Below, in pieces: positions 19,336 through 27,695 of a stretch of 64,000 bases of DNA. Below the pieces are notes generated by a model. That model was not told the origin of the DNA and made no database searches. It worked only from the letters and a program-made list of their open reading frames with translations. This DNA is from Lusitaniella coriacea LEGE 07157 (GTDB lineage: Bacteria; Cyanobacteriota; Cyanobacteriia; Cyanobacteriales; Spirulinaceae), in assembly GCF_015207425.1 (NCBI RefSeq), contig NZ_JADEWZ010000022.1, positions 24,809 through 88,808 of the forward strand, in the 5' to 3' direction. The first letter of the stretch is position 1. Every line of letters starts with the position of its first letter. The translations under genes and the position numbers were made by a program.

Positions 19336-20259
19336 TTACAACCTTGGTTCTTCCCCTTCCCCATCTGAAAACAGCTCCAGTTGGTAGGTTTCGGCAGATT
19401 CAACCTTCTTTTCGGGTAAACATAGCTCTTGAGCAACCGTCTCAACCTCTGGCTCCTCCTCCGCCATTCCCTCAGCCATCTCTGCTATCCTCCGCAACCG
19501 AGGATCGATCTCCCCCTTTCTCAAGCGAAGCTGTAAAATCGGGGTTGCCCAGACCTCCCACATCTCATCAGACAAGGTATTTCCGTGTCGCACCCGAGCA
19601 GGAATGCCTAACAGCGACAGTTGCAGGTATGTGGCGTGAAAGCAGGTACGGCTAATATCCGTTGCCTCCACAAACACCATCTGGGATGGCTCAAACCCTA
19701 ACGCTTCAATGTGCTTGCAGGTTTCAATCACCATCCCGCCAAAACCGCAGGCTGGCTCGCAGAGTGAGAGATGGCCTTTCTCCGCAATGGCTTGTCCGAT
19801 GAACTCTTTATCAAGAGACATCTTTGCCATCAACGTAGAGAGATGGTGCGGTGTAAAAAACTCTCCTCGCCGTTGCTTCTCGCTGCTCCCCGTTAGCTCT
19901 AACGCTTCGTACAGCTCTCCCAAAAAGTCGCTGTGCGTCTCAGATAAAGCCATCTGCACGATGCCCAGCATCTCAGAGAAAACCGTCAAGCCTTCTCGCT
20001 TGTACTTCAGCACGAATTCCATATACCGGGCTTCAAGCTCCTCGTACTTGGCATCCTTGGGCAAAATGCCCTGATTGCAGGGAGTTTGATGCAGGCAAAT
20101 CGCTGCCACTTCAACCCAATCCTGGAACACGGTGGAATCGCTGCGGCGGTGACACAGCTTGTCAAACCGCTGGCGAAAGTCGCGTTGTAACTTCTCATTC
20201 AAAACCTTTTCACCCAACTCAACGTTGAGTCGGATAACTGAGGGGAGAGGAGTAGTCAA
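19336..20259 (-). CDS. N6-adenine methyltransferase-like protein lacking the NPPY motif
   Basis: The 307 aa product (TTG start) has the HsdM-like entry motif RRGEFFTPHHLS, the SAM-binding motif I EPACGFGGM, and an acidic loop VEATDISRTCFHATYLQL. Where type I and gamma-class enzymes carry catalytic motif IV (NPPY/F), this protein has HGNTLSDEMWEVWATP and then ends in a charged tail. A related protein with the same substitution is encoded at 53711-54484. It should fold and may bind SAM, but methylation cannot be assumed. It is divergent to the small gene leading into the Argonaute fusion, 21 bp away. Confidence 0.75.
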   Translation of the reverse strand: MTTPLPSVIRLNVELGEKVLNEKLQRDFRQRFDKLCHRRSDSTVFQDWVEVAAICLHQTPCNQGILPKDAKYEELEARYMEFVLKYKREGLTVFSEMLGIVQMALSETHSDFLGELYEALELTGSSEKQRRGEFFTPHHLSTLMAKMSLDKEFIGQAIAEKGHLSLCEPACGFGGMVIETCKHIEALGFEPSQMVFVEATDISRTCFHATYLQLSLLGIPARVRHGNTLSDEMWEVWATPILQLRLRKGEIDPRLRRIAEMAEGMAEEEPEVETVAQELCLPEKKVESAETYQLELFSDGEGEEPRL

Positions 20260-20280
20260 ATTGGGAGTTCTAGGGGATGC

Positions 20281-20517
20281 TTGCGCCTTTTATTTCGGTT
20301 GAAGGTGTTTGATGAGGCTTTAATCGATGGTAAAGAACTCTCTGTGTGGGAAGTGTTCATTCCCACGCGGCGGGGTTGGAAGCGCGCACAGACGGGGAAA
20401 ATCTACGACCGGAAATGGTTGGAAGAGAAAAAAGCAAAAGAAAAAAAAGCGTTCGTCGCCTTAGTTGTTGCTGCTTTCTCGGTGGTTTGTGTTTATCTCT
20501 GGTATCGGGGAACATGA
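20281..20517 (+). CDS. Small C-tail-anchored membrane protein upstream of the Argonaute fusion
   Basis: The 78 aa product from TTG has a short soluble N-terminus (LSVWEVFIPTRRGWKRA), a highly basic helix (RKWLEEKKAKEKKA) and one C-terminal transmembrane segment (FVALVVAAFSVVCVYLW). The family is not recognised. It lies 77 bp upstream of the Argonaute fusion on the same strand, so the two may be transcribed together. That is of interest because some inactive Argonautes work with membrane effectors, but the link here rests on position only. Confidence 0.5.
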   Translation: MRLLFRLKVFDEALIDGKELSVWEVFIPTRRGWKRAQTGKIYDRKWLEEKKAKEKKAFVALVVAAFSVVCVYLWYRGT

Positions 20518-20594
20518 CGAACTGATAACTGATACAGTTTCCTATAGGGGCTAGTATGGATCGATAGGTACATAGAGAAAAGACTTACAAGTTG

Positions 20595-23500
20595 ATGCCG
20601 CGACCATCTCCTCGTCACGTTTTTGATAATCCTCAATCTGAATGGTCTTTCCTAACTCAAGAAAAGGATGATAACTTTGAGGGACAGCATTTTGATCGCA
20701 AAGAAGCTGGGCGTTCACAAGGTAGTACAGCCATTAACAAAAAAACTCTTGATGGCATAAAAGAACACATCATCAAGACAGTTTCTGCATTTGCTAACAG
20801 CAGTATTGAAGGTGGAGTACTCGTTCTTGGAATTTCCTCTTCTGGAGAGGTTCTGGGCATCGATCATCTTACTGAAGCGCAACGCAATTCAATTACTGAT
20901 TTAAACACACTTCTTCGTACTCATGCGGCTGAAGTTAAATGTTACCCCTGCCAAGATGCAAACGATGTAGATAAAACGCTCTGCTTCATTTATTCGGCAT
21001 ACCTTCCGAATGCCATATGTGAGACACCAGAAAGCAATCCGAAGGCATGGGTTAGGAATGGCTCTCAATCATTATTAATGAGTCAGGAAGTGAGAGAGCA
21101 GGTTCGGCTTCGGAAGGGACTGCTAGATATTGACAGCAAGCCTTGGTGTCCGTTTGCTGCGGACGATCTTGATGCCGAAGTGATCAAAGAATTCAGGCGC
21201 GTTTTCTGTCCCGAATCGGCCAGAGAGTTCTCAGACGAGCGACTTCTATATGAAGCAGGAGCAATCGTTAAGAATAACGGAGAATATTGGTTTACGCTAC
21301 CGGGACTTCTGTTCTTTGCATCAAATCCACAACGAGTTATCTCGCACGCTTATCTTCGACTTTTGAAGTTTGTCGTTCCATCAAGCCAGTTTCGGAGTCG
21401 TGGCTCACCTTCGTTCGATAGAGACTTTCGAGGCTCAATCACTAAACAAATTCGTGCTGCACGAACCTTTCTCCGAGAGGCTGCTTTTTTTCATCGATTA
21501 CAGTATCGGAAACCAGATGGGGGATTTGCCGAACAGCCAGAACTTCCGGCTATTGCGGTTGATGAGGCTATTGTCAATGCAGTTGCCCACCGTGACTATC
21601 ACACAGGAAACCCCATTTGTTGCGAACATTATACTGATGCGTTCGTTGTTAAGAATCCTGGTCGCATTCAACAACAAAATATCGATTTACCAGACAGGTT
21701 TAGTCTTGGCGAAATGCAGCTTGATTCGATGCCCCGCAACCGCAAGTTGATTGAATGGCTTCGCCTCATGAAAGACCCGGAGGGTAAAGCATTCGTCCAG
21801 GTTCTCAGCGAAGGAACAAAAAGGATGGCAAAGGAGATGACCGTGCTAAATCTACCAGCACCCTCGGTCGTACTCCGTGATAACGAAACAATCCTCAAAT
21901 TAGAAAGCGAGGCTGAAAAGCGCAAGGCTGCTTTCCTTGCCAGCGTCCAGGTTCCGAAGACAGAATTCATGAACGTTTATCCGCTCACCGTGCTGAAAGG
22001 AAACGGTTTTGCAACAAGAGATGAAATTCATCTTCGACTGGGTGAACTTACCAAAGCTTTGCGGGATTCGTTAGTTGCTCATAACTGGTACATCGACCGC
22101 TCTTCCTTCAGTCGGATAGTTGCCCATCGAAAAGGCATAGACTTGCAAATTCCATCAGCAGTAAGAGAGGTAATCCACTTTTATCCGGCATATTGCCTTC
22201 AAATTCATGAGATGTTGGGTCAAGTCTATATCTCAGTCGATTACACCTGCCTGGTCTTAAATGTACTCAGAGCCAACGAGGTCAGTCGGCATATCCAGTT
22301 GGAAGAATTGAAGGGGCAAGGCTGTGTTGCACAATTGGAATCCTGGCGAACCGGAAGAATTGTGATGGCTGATGCCGAATGGGTGATTGTTCACTTTTTC
22401 GACAATGAAGAGGAAAAAAAAGTACTGCTGAATCAGGTTATCCCTAGGCTGTCACTTGCACAAATTGAGACTATTCTACAGAACCGAAATATTTCTTTCG
22501 ATCTTCACGGAGTAATAAAGAAAAATAGTCTTGCTGCCGAAACGGGTGCTGCCCGTAAGCGGGCTGAGAAAATTCAGACAACAGCAGCGCAGTTATCTGA
22601 TGACATATTTCAGATCGTATTCGGCGAGTTTATTGTCCAAATGGGAAAGAATGCTGTGGCTCTTTCCGAGATTGAGCCAAGGTCGGAATCAACCTTTCAC
22701 GTCGAACGTCTCAGTGAACCAGCCGTAGAATTCAGAGATCGCCACAAACTACCAGATGTACGGGAAGGAATTACGAAATATGGCTCCTACGACAACGATC
22801 CGCATGACATTGAACTTATCCCCATTTGCCTTGAAACACAACGACAGCCAATGAATTCGCTCATTGCTCGACTAAAGGATGGTAAATACAAATATCGTGG
22901 AGCAGAGCGAACATTTTCCACTCGCTTCAGCTATCCAACAATTGTTACGACTGATAGCCTTGAAAGTATCGACCGAGAGGTCGAACGTCTTCTATCGGAA
23001 CATCCCGACTGGTGTGGAAACCCTCGTTTAAATCGCTTGTTTTTAATTTATACACCAAAAAAAGGCTACTCAACAGATGATGAAACTTCACCTTACTTTG
23101 TCGTGAAAAGGAGGTTATTGGAGGCAGGTATTCCCTGCCAAATGGTCGATACCAAAACTATTAACAACCCAGACTGGAAAGATTTGAACCTTTCGTTAAA
23201 TATTATTGCAAAGTGTGGTGTGACTCCCTGGGTTTTGCCTGAGAACATTCCCGATGCTGACTTCTTTGTAGGTCTTTCGTACACGCAATCAAGGGACGGG
23301 CAGAAAATTCTGGGTTTCGCTAACGTCTTCAACAGCTATGGTAAGTGGGAGTTCTACGCTGGCAATACAACAGCATTTGATGCTCGAAAACGCAGTGAAT
23401 ATCTTTCTAATTTGGCGCACTCTACCCTCCAGCGCCTAAAACATGAGCAATCACTCCCGGCAGGGGCAAACTTAGTGTTCCATCATTCAGTACGCATATC

Positions 23501-23975
23501 TAAGGAAGACTATAAGGCTATTCTCTCTGGTGTCCGAAACGTAGCATCTGATGCTTCAGTTTCGTTCGTTTGGGTGAATAGTCACAATAATTTCCGCCTC
23601 TTCGATTCAAAGGTGGAAACAGACGGAAGTATCCAACGGGGAAGTTTTGTACCGATCTCCCGTCGTCGATTGCTGTTGTCAACTACTGGTTCTAACGTCT
23701 ATCGAAAAGCTTTGGGAACACCTCGACCTCTTGAAGTTTCCGCAGACCATTACCGACCTGATAGCACAGAACCTGTGGGATGCGATTCTAGGTCTCTGGC
23801 GCTTCAGGTACTCAGCTTAACGAAGCTCAATTGGGCATCGACAGATTCTTTTACAGCAGAGCCAATAACGATCAAGTATGCACGTAATATAGCCTATTTG
23901 ACTGCGGCATTCCTTCGTCAACATGAACCCTTTCAACTACACCCGGTCTTAGAGAGGACTCCGTGGTTTGTGTAG
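20595..23975 (+). CDS. Schlafen AlbA_2 - HATPase_c_4 - long prokaryotic Argonaute fusion (inactive PIWI)
   Basis: This 1126 aa protein has three parts. Residues about 27-105 form a Schlafen/AlbA_2 domain (AFANSSIEGGVLVLGI, then SSGEVLGIDHL). Residues about 315-380 are an ATPase segment of the AlbA_2-linked COG2865 type (AVDEAIVNAVAHRDY, FVVKNPGRI). From about 455 to the end (about 670 aa) it looks like a complete long Argonaute. The MID region keeps a 5'-phosphate pocket pattern (YFVVKRRLLEAGIPCQ, near 834). PIWI landmarks follow (LNLSLNIIAKCGVTPWVL; FVGLSYTQS near 892; FHHSVRI near 962; LTKLNW). The aspartates expected in VGxDxS and HRDGR are both serine, so slicing is unlikely. I infer a guide-directed sensor with the N-terminal module as effector or DNA-binding part. 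ATG at 20595 is chosen over TTG at 20592. Confidence 0.85.
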   Translation: MPRPSPRHVFDNPQSEWSFLTQEKDDNFEGQHFDRKEAGRSQGSTAINKKTLDGIKEHIIKTVSAFANSSIEGGVLVLGISSSGEVLGIDHLTEAQRNSITDLNTLLRTHAAEVKCYPCQDANDVDKTLCFIYSAYLPNAICETPESNPKAWVRNGSQSLLMSQEVREQVRLRKGLLDIDSKPWCPFAADDLDAEVIKEFRRVFCPESAREFSDERLLYEAGAIVKNNGEYWFTLPGLLFFASNPQRVISHAYLRLLKFVVPSSQFRSRGSPSFDRDFRGSITKQIRAARTFLREAAFFHRLQYRKPDGGFAEQPELPAIAVDEAIVNAVAHRDYHTGNPICCEHYTDAFVVKNPGRIQQQNIDLPDRFSLGEMQLDSMPRNRKLIEWLRLMKDPEGKAFVQVLSEGTKRMAKEMTVLNLPAPSVVLRDNETILKLESEAEKRKAAFLASVQVPKTEFMNVYPLTVLKGNGFATRDEIHLRLGELTKALRDSLVAHNWYIDRSSFSRIVAHRKGIDLQIPSAVREVIHFYPAYCLQIHEMLGQVYISVDYTCLVLNVLRANEVSRHIQLEELKGQGCVAQLESWRTGRIVMADAEWVIVHFFDNEEEKKVLLNQVIPRLSLAQIETILQNRNISFDLHGVIKKNSLAAETGAARKRAEKIQTTAAQLSDDIFQIVFGEFIVQMGKNAVALSEIEPRSESTFHVERLSEPAVEFRDRHKLPDVREGITKYGSYDNDPHDIELIPICLETQRQPMNSLIARLKDGKYKYRGAERTFSTRFSYPTIVTTDSLESIDREVERLLSEHPDWCGNPRLNRLFLIYTPKKGYSTDDETSPYFVVKRRLLEAGIPCQMVDTKTINNPDWKDLNLSLNIIAKCGVTPWVLPENIPDADFFVGLSYTQSRDGQKILGFANVFNSYGKWEFYAGNTTAFDARKRSEYLSNLAHSTLQRLKHEQSLPAGANLVFHHSVRISKEDYKAILSGVRNVASDASVSFVWVNSHNNFRLFDSKVETDGSIQRGSFVPISRRRLLLSTTGSNVYRKALGTPRPLEVSADHYRPDSTEPVGCDSRSLALQVLSLTKLNWASTDSFTAEPITIKYARNIAYLTAAFLRQHEPFQLHPVLERTPWFV

Positions 23976-24101
23976 TTGAGATATTTGATTCTTTTCCCTC
24001 TCAAACTCCCTCTCTAATTGTCGGTCTTAGTTTAATGTCTGACCATAGCAGAACAGCCTATTCTCCCAATCAGAAAACCCACACTCAAAAAGAAGGTCAT
24101 C

Positions 24102-24941
24102 ATGAAGAGCGAAGTGATGGAATACTTTAGACTCGAACAATTTCTCGATGACCTCGGCTATTTTGAAACCCAAGAGAGCCAAAATCTACGCGAAGAACTC
24201 ACAAAAGCCATTCATCACGGGCGTTTAATTGCCCTATCCGGGGAGGTCGGTTGTGGGAAAACCACAATCCTCCAACGCCTTCAAAAGGAGTTACGCCAAG
24301 GGCAAGAGGTTCTCATTGCCCGTTCCTTGGCACTGGAGAAAGACCGCGTAGACTTGGCAACCTTAATTAGTGCGTTGTTCTACGATCTTGCTCCAGAAAA
24401 AGAATGGAAAATTCCCACTCCAGTCGAACAACAAAAACAACAACTTCTCGCTCTGATACAAAAACATCGCAAACCCGCTGCCCTCTTCGTTGACGATGCT
24501 CATGACTTGCCCCCCTCGACTTTAGTTGCTCTCAAGGGCTTGATTGAGTTTGTTCGTCTCAATGGAGAAACGCTTTCCGTCGTTCTGGCAGGTCATCCTC
24601 AGCTCGAAAACGCTCTGCGTCATCCCCACATCAAAGAATTTGGCACTCCCACCAATATCTTTACTTTGAATGGCAGGGGCAATTCTCAAAAACAGTACAT
24701 TGAGTGGGTTTTAACCGAAGCGACCTGCTCAAAATCCCAACCAACTGACCTTCTGAGTGAGGAAGCCCTGACTCTTCTTGCCGAGAGGCTTTCAACACCA
24801 TTGCAAGTTCAATATTATTTGACTCTGGCTTTTGAAGAGGCTTATCGAGTGGGGCAAAAGCCCGTCACTTTAGAGATCGTCTCGGCAATTTTCAAGTCAG
24901 ACAACCATCCATTCAACTTAGTTCATTCTCTCCCTATCTGA
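24102..24941 (+). CDS. ExeA/TniB-like AAA+ ATPase
   Basis: The 279 aa product has Walker A GEVGCGKTT (about 47), Walker B AALFVDDAHDL (about 128) and an SVVLAGHPQLE sensor segment, the pattern of ExeA/MuB/TniB-type ATPases that serve transposition or secretion. A good GAAGG lies 7 bp before the ATG. No DDE transposase is next to it, so it is either an orphan transposition ATPase or has been recruited elsewhere. It follows the Argonaute fusion by 126 bp on the same strand, so a shared function is possible but unproven. Confidence 0.7.
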   Translation: MKSEVMEYFRLEQFLDDLGYFETQESQNLREELTKAIHHGRLIALSGEVGCGKTTILQRLQKELRQGQEVLIARSLALEKDRVDLATLISALFYDLAPEKEWKIPTPVEQQKQQLLALIQKHRKPAALFVDDAHDLPPSTLVALKGLIEFVRLNGETLSVVLAGHPQLENALRHPHIKEFGTPTNIFTLNGRGNSQKQYIEWVLTEATCSKSQPTDLLSEEALTLLAERLSTPLQVQYYLTLAFEEAYRVGQKPVTLEIVSAIFKSDNHPFNLVHSLPI

Positions 24942-24964
24942 GACAGAAGGTTATGTGGTGCAGA

Positions 24965-25984
24965 TTACTCAACCTCTTCGAGAAGCCGAGCGATCTGTTC
25001 GGGCGCTGGAAGCTCCCCTTGCAGTTCCTGGGGTAGGGTAGAGACGATCCGGTAGGTTGAAACTCCAATCGGTTTGTCTGAATTGTTGAGCGCGTATTCG
25101 ACAATCGTTTTGTCCTTTGACTTACAGAGAATAATCCCAATCGACGGGTTTTCATCTTCTAAGCGAACGTGGTCGTTCAGTACAGCAAGGTAAAACTGCA
25201 TCTTGCCCACGTACTCCGGCTGAAACTGACCCACTTTGAGTTCGATGGCAATTAAGCATCTCAATCGCCGATGGTAGAGCATTAGGTCGATGAAGAATTC
25301 TCGATCTCCCACCTCCACCCGATACTGGCTCCCCACGAAGGCAAACATCCCTCCCATCTGCCGCAGGAAGGTATCGACCTTTCCCAACAGAGCGCGTTCG
25401 AGTTCTCGCTCGCTGTGTTCCTCTCCAAGTTCTAGGAAATCGAAGGTGTATTCATCGCGCACCGCCAGCTTCGCCTGGTTTTGAAGATGCTCTGGGAGCG
25501 TTTTGGCAAAGTTGGTTTGGTTGAGCAACGTCTTCTCATAGCTCTGGTTCTCAATCTGGTGAATGAGGACGTTTTTTGTCCACCCGTACTTTCGGGTCAT
25601 TCGGATATAGAATTCCCGCTCCAGGTCGTTCTTACACTTGCTCAAAATAACCTGGTTGTGAGTCCAGCCAATTTCTGTCACCAATGGTGACAGTTTTTCA
25701 TGAGCGTGATAAGCAAGGTAAAAATCGCGCATTCGCCAGATGTTACGAGCTGAAAACCCTGCAACGCCAGGAAACTCAATTTGAAGATCGCGGGCAAGTT
25801 GCTCGACAATCCCCTTCCCCCAGGTTTTCCCTTCCTGGCGGGAGACAATAATTTTCCCAATATCCCAATAGAGCGCGATTAGCTCGTGGTTGACAGCTCG
25901 CAGTGCTTCGTACTGTGCTGAGCGGATTCGTTGTTTAATCTCGCCTAGGAGTGTGCTGTATGTCTCAATGTCCTCCACCGTCAC
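24965..25984 (-). CDS. DUF1016 (YhcG) family PD-(D/E)XK nuclease
   Basis: The 339 aa length is typical of YhcG. The N-terminal DUF1016 domain (YWDIGKIIVSRQEG, RNIWRMRDFY) and the C-terminal nuclease domain are both complete. Nuclease motifs are VEVGDREFFIDLMLYHRRL and CLIAIELKVGQF, giving the D and ExK residues. YhcG-like proteins are common next to restriction systems and on mobile elements. It faces the ExeA-like gene tail to tail, 23 bp apart, and a second DUF1016 fragment lies behind its start on the opposite strand. Confidence 0.85.
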   Translation of the reverse strand: MTVEDIETYSTLLGEIKQRIRSAQYEALRAVNHELIALYWDIGKIIVSRQEGKTWGKGIVEQLARDLQIEFPGVAGFSARNIWRMRDFYLAYHAHEKLSPLVTEIGWTHNQVILSKCKNDLEREFYIRMTRKYGWTKNVLIHQIENQSYEKTLLNQTNFAKTLPEHLQNQAKLAVRDEYTFDFLELGEEHSERELERALLGKVDTFLRQMGGMFAFVGSQYRVEVGDREFFIDLMLYHRRLRCLIAIELKVGQFQPEYVGKMQFYLAVLNDHVRLEDENPSIGIILCKSKDKTIVEYALNNSDKPIGVSTYRIVSTLPQELQGELPAPEQIARLLEEVE

Positions 25985-26009
25985 TCCTTTGATAGTCGTG
26001 CGTTCCGTC

Positions 26010-26246
26010 AGCTTACAGTATTTAGCTCAACATATAGCAAAAGGCTGGAGCGAAAAACAACTGCGCCATTGCCTCCACTTTTCCAAAACCTTTCCAGACG
26101 AGCAAATTGTCTCCGCACTGCGGAGACAATAAAGCTGGACGCACATCAAAACACTCATCTACATCGACGATTTACTCAAACGAGATTTCTACATTGAAAT
26201 GTGTTGCCTGGAGCAACGGTTCCCTTTGTCCTGCATGATTTGCTGA
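26010..26246 (+). pseudogene. DUF1016 N-terminal domain remnant
   Basis: The plus frame reads YLAQHIAKGWSEKQLRHCLH, FSKTFPDEQIVSALRRQ, a TAA at 26129-26131, then SWTHIKTLIYIDDLLKRDFY, IEMCCLEQ and a TGA at 26244-26246. This is the conserved core of DUF1016 N-terminal domains, where LSW follows RQ, so the TAA replaces a leucine codon. No nuclease domain follows. It belongs to a different DUF1016 subgroup from the intact gene next to it. Confidence 0.7.
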
Positions 26247-26269
26247 CCAGAAATCGTTGAGATGAGTCA

Positions 26270-26521
26270 CTAACCCTCAACTCGAACGTAATTTCGCTTC
26301 TCCCTCCGCTTGGCAACCACTTCAAACAGTGTCTCAGCATCGGCATAACTCTCACAAACCGTCTCTTTCATTCCCCACTTGCCCGATTTGACCCCTCGCC
26401 AATGCCGCAACACCACCCAACTGCCAAACAAATCTTGCTTCACCTCGCACCAATAAACGCGCTCTCCCCGCCGCCACTCAGCCGACTTCCACAGCTTAAA
26501 CTGATAGGCAATCCTCCCCAT
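26270..26521 (-). CDS. WGR-domain-like small protein
   Basis: The 83 aa fit the WGR fold in miniature: an aromatic-rich first strand (RVYWCEVKQDLFGSWVVLRHW), a glycine turn with KWGMKETV, and a helix (ADAETLFEVVAKRREKR) ending in NYVRV. WGR domains bind DNA or nucleic-acid enzymes, and short plasmid-borne forms are common. Its ATG touches the last base of the kfrA-like gene (26521), so the two are translationally coupled. Confidence 0.65.
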   Translation of the reverse strand: MGRIAYQFKLWKSAEWRRGERVYWCEVKQDLFGSWVVLRHWRGVKSGKWGMKETVCESYADAETLFEVVAKRREKRNYVRVEG

Positions 26522-27534
26522 TACGAACTCTTCGTCGAACGCTTACTCTGACGTTTCTTCGATTCCTCAGCACGAGAGCGCACCTCCTCTCTTAACGCCT
26601 CCACCTGCACCTCCAACTGCCGCGCTTTCTCCTCCGCCGTCGCAGCCCTTCCTTCCTTCTCCACCAGCCGCCCGTGAAGCGTTCTCACCTCCTCTTCCAA
26701 TTTCCCCCGCTGACTGCGCTCGTCATCCCGCTGTACCTTCATCTCCCCAAACTGCACCTTGAGTGCAGCAGATTCCTTGGATAATTGCATTTCGAGACCG
26801 CGCACCCGCTCAAACTCCTTCTGAAGTTCCCCATACTGCCCCTCAAGCGCCCCATACCGCGCCGTTTCTCCCTCCAGTACCCGTTCGAGTTCTGCCACTT
26901 TCGCCTCACTCCGCCCATACTGCTCGGCTTTCTCCGCCACCTTCGCCTCAAGCCGCGCATTCTGCTCTTCTCGCTGTGATAACTGCTTGGCAAGCTCCCC
27001 AGACTGACCGTTTAACGCCTCATGCTCCCCCACCAATGCCTTGTACTTCTGCTCCAGCGCATCGAACTGCTCGCGCACTCCAGAAAATTCCTCTCTCGCT
27101 TGCTTGAGGTCTTCTCCCGCCCGAGTCGCTCGTTCCTGCTCGGCTTTCACCAGTTCTGAAGAGGATTCTGCCAACTCCTGGGTTCTCTCGGCAACCAACT
27201 GCTCCACTAACTCAGAGAGCGAGACTCCTAAAGACCGCACTAACTCCGAAATGGCTTCCTCTACTTGAGGAATAACGGTTTCCTCCTCCTCATTTTCAAT
27301 CGACTCTCCACCCTTCACCGCCTCGTAGACCGTTCGATATCGCTCGAACTTCGCCTCAACGTCTTCACCCCCTTCAAAGGCATTCCACAGCTCTGCCCAT
27401 TTCTGTGCCGTGCCACGAGAGCCAATTCCCCCGCACCGCAGCCAGAGGGTATTGGAGTTGACCTCTTGGTTCTCCTGGGAGAGTTCCAGAGCGGCAGAGA
27501 AGGCAATTTTGGCGGTTAATCGTTGTTGAGGCAT
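26521..27534 (-). CDS. kfrA: KfrA-like plasmid DNA-binding coiled-coil protein
   Basis: The 337 aa product has an N-terminal winged-helix KfrA_N-type domain (SNTLWLRCGGIGSRGTAQKW, about 27-46) followed by an uninterrupted coiled coil rich in E, Q, R and A from about 90 to 320, and a basic tail. KfrA proteins autoregulate their promoter and help plasmid partition by forming filaments on DNA. A perfect 16-bp inverted repeat starts 7 bp upstream of the start codon and is the likely operator. The gene is divergent from the tyrosine recombinase. Confidence 0.8.
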   Translation of the reverse strand: MPQQRLTAKIAFSAALELSQENQEVNSNTLWLRCGGIGSRGTAQKWAELWNAFEGGEDVEAKFERYRTVYEAVKGGESIENEEEETVIPQVEEAISELVRSLGVSLSELVEQLVAERTQELAESSSELVKAEQERATRAGEDLKQAREEFSGVREQFDALEQKYKALVGEHEALNGQSGELAKQLSQREEQNARLEAKVAEKAEQYGRSEAKVAELERVLEGETARYGALEGQYGELQKEFERVRGLEMQLSKESAALKVQFGEMKVQRDDERSQRGKLEEEVRTLHGRLVEKEGRAATAEEKARQLEVQVEALREEVRSRAEESKKRQSKRSTKSS

Positions 27535-27540
27535 CAGAAT

Positions 27541-27584
27541 ATACTTATACGATATATTTATTTGTATTTATATCGTATAAGTAT
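27541..27584. promoter_or_regulatory. Perfect 16-bp inverted repeat, probable KfrA operator
   Basis: The arms ATACTTATACGATATA (27541-27556) and TATATCGTATAAGTAT (27569-27584) are exact complements around a 12-bp A+T-only-plus-G spacer. It sits just upstream of kfrA and is A+T-rich compared with surrounding DNA. It could also serve as a centromere-like site. Confidence 0.75.
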
Positions 27585-27611
27585 CATATTTGTTGTGTCT
27601 TGTACAATTGC

Positions 27612-27645
27612 CTTATTGTCGATAAATTCTCTTATTTACAATAAG
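27612..27645. promoter_or_regulatory. Second inverted repeat in the kfrA-recombinase intergenic region
   Basis: CTTATTGT (27612-27619) and ACAATAAG (27638-27645) are exact complements 18 bp apart. It lies 50 bp upstream of the recombinase start and may be an operator or recombination site. Confidence 0.4.
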
Positions 27646-27695
27646 ATGGGGATGAGGGCAGGAGGTAGGGGGCAGATGGCAGAAGGAGGGAGAAA

